From: Actinomycetes bacterium
GTDB taxonomy: Bacteria; Actinomycetota; Acidimicrobiia; Acidimicrobiales; JAKAOS01
Length of the DNA stretch: 9,563 bases
Assembly: GCA_021790615.1 (NCBI GenBank)
Contig: JAJYGW010000327.1
Coordinates: 1-9,563 of the forward strand
Direction: 5' to 3'
Each line of letters starts with the position of its first letter. Position 1 is the stretch's first letter. The position numbers were made by a program, and so were the translations under genes. Below are positions 6,700 through 9,563 of this stretch, piece after piece. A model generated the notes under the pieces. That model did not search any database. It was not told the DNA's origin and worked only from the letters and a program-made list of their open reading frames with translations.

Positions 6700-7063
6700 A
6701 CGCGCGGCGGCCGGCGACGTCCTGGCTTCACAGAATGGAGGCGGGCGCGCCGGCGGTCAACTTGTGAAGCCGGCGTGTCGCCGGGGTGCATGGTGATCGT
6801 CGACTGCAGCTGGGGCGACAAGATGATCTCCCACCAGGCGTCGTAGCCGGTGGCGCCGGCCGCGGAGGCGGCCCGTGGGGGTGGATACGGCGCGTGAGCA
6901 TGTGCGTGGGGATCTCCTTCTGACGCTCCTCATCTTCCTCGGAGGTGCGGAGCGGGACTGGCGTCTCGCTGAAGCCGGACGGCCCGAATTCGAACGCCGG
7001 CTCTGCCAGCTCCTCGAGGCTCGACCACCGCGCCGCCGCCTGCGCCGACCCACGGTCAGCCGG
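6696..7063 (-). pseudogene. Unrecognised coding-like remnant with an internal frameshift
   Basis: The truA-rplM gap is not plain spacer. From 7063 to about 6881 one minus-strand frame has codon-like composition (about 85% G or C at third positions, acidic and aromatic residues, for example WSSLEELAEPAFEFGPSGF). From about 6880 to about 6760 the coding-like composition moves to another frame (for example GYDAWWEIILSPQLQ), which runs on to TGA at 6696-6698. Adding one base at the run of five Gs at 6877-6881 would join the two into roughly 120 codons. The first part follows an in-frame TGA at 7066-7064 inside truA and has no ATG, GTG or TTG until 6901, so no intact start exists. I do not recognise the family. 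It may be a decayed gene, a sequencing error in a homopolymer, or a chance GC-bias effect. Confidence 0.33.
6724..6771. terminator. Possible stem-loop between truA and the rplM promoter
   Basis: GGCTTCACA at 6724-6732 is exactly complementary to TGTGAAGCC at 6763-6771, a 9-bp stem around a 30-base GC-rich loop that itself contains the palindrome GGCGCGCC. It lies downstream of truA and just before the rplM promoter, where an upstream transcript should end. There is no U-tract, but actinobacterial terminators often lack one. The call rests on position and pairing only. Confidence 0.3.
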
Positions 7064-7967
7064 TCAACACGCCGCCAGGCACGAGCTCCTCCGGATAGCG
7101 CACGAGCATCAGGCAGAGGCCGCCTGGTGGCGCCGGCGACGCCAGCTGCGCCCGGCCACCCCCGCTACGCCGCAGCAGCGCGTGCACATCGGCACCTGTG
7201 ATCTTCCCCCGTCCGGCAGCGACGAGGAGCCCCACGATCGAGCGCACCATCTGATGGCAGAACGCGTTGGCCTCGATCTCGAAACTCAACCGCTCCCCGC
7301 ACCCGCCCCGCTCCCACCGCACGTCGGTGACTCGCCGCACGATCGGCCCGTGGTGGCCCGGAGGCCTCCGGCAGAACGCCGCGAAGTCGTGCTCGCCGAG
7401 CAACGCGTCGGCACCGATCCGCAGCGCCGCGAGCTCGAGCTCGCCCGGGACGTGCCAGGTGGTGTGGCGAAGGAGCGGATCAGGCGAGGGCGTGCGCAGG
7501 ATCTCGTACCGGTAGCGGCGGGCGACAGCCGAGTGCCGGGCGTCGAAGCCCTCCGGGGCCAGCAACGCCCGCTTCACGACGATCTCCGGGCCGCACTGGG
7601 TGGAGAGCGACCGGGCGAGCCGCACGAGCTCGCCGGGGCCTTCCCCGGCGCCGCCCATCCAGCGGGCGAGCCCCTCAGCCGGCACGTCGAAGTGGACGAC
7701 CTGCCCGGCCGCGTGGACCCCGGCGTCCGTGCGGCCGGCACACACAAGACCGACCGGCGTGCTGACCGGTGTACCGGCGGACCTGCCGAACATCTTCGAC
7801 AACGCCGCCTCGAGGCGTCCTCCGGCCGTTTCGACCCCGGGCTGGTCCTGGGCGGCGAACCCACGGAAGCCCGACCCGTCGTAGGCCACGAGCGCCATGA
7901 CGCGACGAAGCGGCCCACTCGGGGCCGCTTCTCCGGACGCTTCGAGCTCGAAGAGCCGCTCAGTCAA
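7056..7967 (-). CDS. truA: tRNA pseudouridine(38-40) synthase
   Basis: TruA converts uridines 38-40 in the tRNA anticodon arm to pseudouridine. From the TTG at 7967 the product is 303 residues; from ATG at 7898 it is 280 (E. coli 270). The catalytic Asp is in GRTDAGVHA, residue 81 from the TTG start or 58 from the ATG, the latter nearer the E. coli Asp60. Other family segments are VAYDGSGFRGFAAQ, FDARHSAVARRYRYEI, NAFCHQMVRSIVG and the C-terminal APPGGLCLMLVRY. I list the TTG start because the extension is moderately coding-like and leaves a short 48-base gap after rplQ, but neither start has a clear ribosome binding site. It follows rplQ, as is usual. Confidence 0.93.
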   Translation of the reverse strand: MTERLFELEASGEAAPSGPLRRVMALVAYDGSGFRGFAAQDQPGVETAGGRLEAALSKMFGRSAGTPVSTPVGLVCAGRTDAGVHAAGQVVHFDVPAEGLARWMGGAGEGPGELVRLARSLSTQCGPEIVVKRALLAPEGFDARHSAVARRYRYEILRTPSPDPLLRHTTWHVPGELELAALRIGADALLGEHDFAAFCRRPPGHHGPIVRRVTDVRWERGGCGERLSFEIEANAFCHQMVRSIVGLLVAAGRGKITGADVHALLRRSGGGRAQLASPAPPGGLCLMLVRYPEELVPGGVLTG

Positions 7968-8013
7968 ACGATCACCAGTTCACCGAGTCAAACCGGAGCA
8001 ATCCGGGTCAAAC
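7963..8013. repeat. Three copies of GTCAAAC in the rplQ-truA spacer
   Basis: The plus-strand heptamer GTCAAAC occurs at 7963-7969, 7987-7993 and 8007-8013, so GTTTGAC appears three times on the coding strand in about 50 bases, spaced 24 and 20 bp apart. Each copy contains TTGAC, the first five bases of a -35 consensus, but no TANNNT follows at 16-18 bp, so a promoter is not supported. The third copy from rplQ overlaps the proposed TTG start of truA. Confidence 0.6.
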
Positions 8014-8015
8014 GG

Positions 8016-8375
8016 TCACACGAACTCGACCTTCGCCATGGGCGCCGAATCGCCATGGCGAGGTCCGAGCTTCAAGATCCGCAGGTATCCACCAGGGCGA
8101 TCGGCGTAGGCGGGACCGATCTCCTCGAAGAGCTTGTGCGCCATGTCCTTGTCCCGGATGAACGCGACGACCTGGCGCTGGTTGTGGATGCCGCCCTTCA
8201 CGGCCTTCGTGATGAGCTTCTCTGCGACCGGGCGCAACGCCTTCGCCTTCGCCTCGGTCGTCTCGATCGGCTGGGGGTAGGCGGCGACGAGGGAGGCGAC
8301 GAGGTTGCCCATCATCGCCTTCTGGTGCGCGGCATCCCCGCCGAAACGGCGAGCCTTCCGAGGGGTCGCCGGCAT
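8016..8375 (-). CDS. rplQ: 50S ribosomal protein L17
   Basis: A large-subunit protein near the peptide exit tunnel. The product is 119 residues, typical for the short bacterial form. The core signature IETTEAKAKALRPVAEKLITKA covers about residues 37-58, and the C-terminal GGYLRILKLGPRHGDSAPMAKVEFV pattern is that of the family. The usual N-terminal glycine-rich start is present in altered form (RRFGGDAAHQKAM). Its ATG shares the A of the rpoA stop (TGATG), so it is translationally coupled to rpoA. Confidence 0.98.
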   Translation of the reverse strand: MPATPRKARRFGGDAAHQKAMMGNLVASLVAAYPQPIETTEAKAKALRPVAEKLITKAVKGGIHNQRQVVAFIRDKDMAHKLFEEIGPAYADRPGGYLRILKLGPRHGDSAPMAKVEFV

Positions 8376-9322
8376 CAGAACGCTCCGCTTCCCTCGCGCA
8401 GCGCGAGCCCGCGCTCGTCGAGGCGCACGAGCACCTCGTCGAGGGACTTCTGGCCGAAGTTCGTGATCGCGAGCAGCTCGTCCGGGGTGCGCTGGATCAG
8501 CTCGCCGACCGTGTTGATCTGCGCCCGCTTCAGGCAGTTGCGAGGCCGCTCGGACAGGTCGAGGTCCTCGATCGGCAGGTCGAGATCCGGCGAGCCGCTC
8601 GTTGCCGTCCCTGCCTCGCCGAGCTCGAGCCCGTGGCCTTCCTCTGCCAGCTCGGCGACGAGGGAGAGGAGTCCCCGCAACGTCTGACCGGCGGAGGCGA
8701 GCGCTTCGCGGGGAGAGATGGAACCGTCGGTCTCGATGTCGAGGACGAGACGGTCGTAGTCCGTCGAGACCTCGACACGGGTCGCCTCGACCTCGAAGGC
8801 CACACGGCGGACCGGTGAGTAGATCGCGTCGACCGGGACGACGCCGATCGTGGACGACGCCTGCTTGCGCTCGGCCGCGGCGTAGCCCCTGCCACGCTCG
8901 ACCGTGACGTCGAGGGCGAGCTTGCCCTTCGCGTTCACCGTGGCGATGTGCAGCTCGGGGTTGAGCACCTCGATGTCGGAAGTCGTCTGCAGGTCGGCAC
9001 CGGTCACATCCGCCGGTCCCTTCACGTCGATGCGCATGGTGACGGGCTCGTCGGAGGACGAACGGAGGACGAGGTCCTTCAGGTTGAGGATGATGTCACT
9101 CACGTCCTCCTTCACACCGGGGATGAACGTGAACTCGTGCAGCGCCTCGTCGAAGCGGACCTGCGTGACCGCAGCTCCAGGGATCGAGGACAGCAGCGTG
9201 CGCCGCAGGGAGGCGCCGAGTGTGTGGCCGAACCCCGGGTCGAGTGGACCGATGGCGAAGCGCTGCCGGTGCTGGTCGGCCTCCTCGAGCGGCTCGACGG
9301 TCGGGCGCTGGATGATGAGCAT
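8375..9322 (-). CDS. rpoA: DNA-directed RNA polymerase subunit alpha
   Basis: The alpha subunit dimerises to scaffold RNA polymerase assembly and contacts UP elements and activators through its C-terminal domain. The product is 315 residues. The N-terminal domain (about 1-228) contains GFGHTLGASLRRTLLSS (30-46) with Arg40-Arg41 at the assembly surface; residue 37 is Ala where Asn is usual (GN.LRR). After an acidic linker (about 229-248) the C-terminal domain has ERPRNCLKRAQI (258-269), with Arg259 matching the DNA-binding Arg265 of E. coli, then NFGQKSLDEV. AAGGAG lies 9 bases before the ATG, a strong ribosome binding site. It follows rpsD by 35 bases and overlaps rplQ by one base. Confidence 0.99.
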   Translation of the reverse strand: MLIIQRPTVEPLEEADQHRQRFAIGPLDPGFGHTLGASLRRTLLSSIPGAAVTQVRFDEALHEFTFIPGVKEDVSDIILNLKDLVLRSSSDEPVTMRIDVKGPADVTGADLQTTSDIEVLNPELHIATVNAKGKLALDVTVERGRGYAAAERKQASSTIGVVPVDAIYSPVRRVAFEVEATRVEVSTDYDRLVLDIETDGSISPREALASAGQTLRGLLSLVAELAEEGHGLELGEAGTATSGSPDLDLPIEDLDLSERPRNCLKRAQINTVGELIQRTPDELLAITNFGQKSLDEVLVRLDERGLALREGSGAF

Positions 9323-9357
9323 GTCTTGCTGAGCTCCTTGTGAGCGTTCTGTGTTGG

Positions 9358-9563
9358 CTACTTCGAGTACAGCTCGACCACGAGCTGCTCACGGACCTGG
9401 GTGTCGATCTGCTCGCGCACCGGGGCGGCGAGCACGCGTACGGAGTGCCCGTTGTCGAGGGTCTCGAGCCACGCCGGCGGGCGCCGGTCGAGGATGTCCT
9501 GGTTGTGACGGATGACGATGAAGTCCTTGGCCTTCTCCGAGAGCTCCACGACGTCGCCGCGGC
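9358..9563 (-). CDS. rpsD: 30S ribosomal protein S4, C-terminal part
   Basis: Only the last 68 codons are in the window; the gene continues beyond the right edge. The visible segment has the S4 C-terminal pattern: GDVVELSEKAKD, then RRPPAWLETL, and the ending QIDTQVREQLVVELYSK with TAG at 9360-9358. S4 is a primary 16S rRNA binder and early assembly protein. Its place immediately before rpoA is the classic alpha-operon order. No irregularity is seen in the visible part. Confidence 0.97.
   Translation of the reverse strand, partial: RGDVVELSEKAKDFIVIRHNQDILDRRPPAWLETLDNGHSVRVLAAPVREQIDTQVREQLVVELYSK

Noticed and set aside
6677..6796. A 39-codon plus-strand ORF beginning with ATG at 6677.
   Set aside because: Its start lies inside the rplM promoter on the other strand, it has no ribosome binding site with proper spacing, and it has no recognised product.
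6757..7053. A 98-codon minus-strand ORF starting GTG just after truA.
   Set aside because: Arg-rich composition and poor codon-position pattern compared with the two other frames of the same strand; it looks like their shadow.
6945..8687. A 580-codon plus-strand open frame across truA, rplQ and part of rpoA.
   Set aside because: It is antisense to three clearly identified conserved genes, and its product is low-complexity Arg/Pro/Ala-rich. High third-position GC keeps antisense frames open.

Overview
The window looks like the chromosome of a high-GC actinobacterium. The codon use is strongly GC3-biased, GTG and TTG starts are common, stop/start overlaps are tight, and the order rpsD-rpoA-rplQ-truA-rplM-rpsI is the classic ribosomal alpha-operon end. 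The protein sequences and the linkage to glmM, glmS and acpS fit Actinomycetota, perhaps Acidimicrobiia; the class-level placement is inference. Almost everything is ordinary core genome: no CRISPR array, tRNA, insertion sequence or defence gene is visible.

Layout, read along the minus strand from right to left. (1) The 3' end of rpsD (9358-9563), then rpoA, rplQ and truA form one run; rpoA and rplQ share one base (TGATG). (2) A 465-base gap (6591-7055) holds what looks like the frameshifted remnant of an unrecognised coding sequence, a 9-bp inverted repeat that may act as a terminator, a well-formed promoter (TTGAAG, 17 bp, TATCCT), and a structured leader for rplM. (3) rplM-rpsI-glmM are co-directional and close together; rplM and rpsI are bridged by a 19-codon micro-ORF that overlaps both neighbours as TGATG. 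(4) A plus-strand S9 family serine peptidase gene (about 2292-4316) is convergent with glmM and divergent from glmS. (5) glmS and acpS (3' end cut by the window) overlap by GTGA on the minus strand.

Functionally, rpsD, rplQ, rplM and rpsI encode ribosomal proteins, rpoA the RNA polymerase alpha subunit and truA a tRNA pseudouridine synthase. GlmS makes glucosamine-6-phosphate and GlmM converts it to glucosamine-1-phosphate on the way to UDP-GlcNAc and cell wall. AcpS activates acyl carrier protein for lipid synthesis. The peptidase is the odd one out: it splits the glmM and glmS pair and lies on the other strand.

I did not find a convincing new multi-gene system. The most useful leads are the frame-shifted coding-like stretch between truA and rplM, the micro-ORF between rplM and rpsI, the structured rplM promoter and leader, and a probable leaderless glmS promoter.
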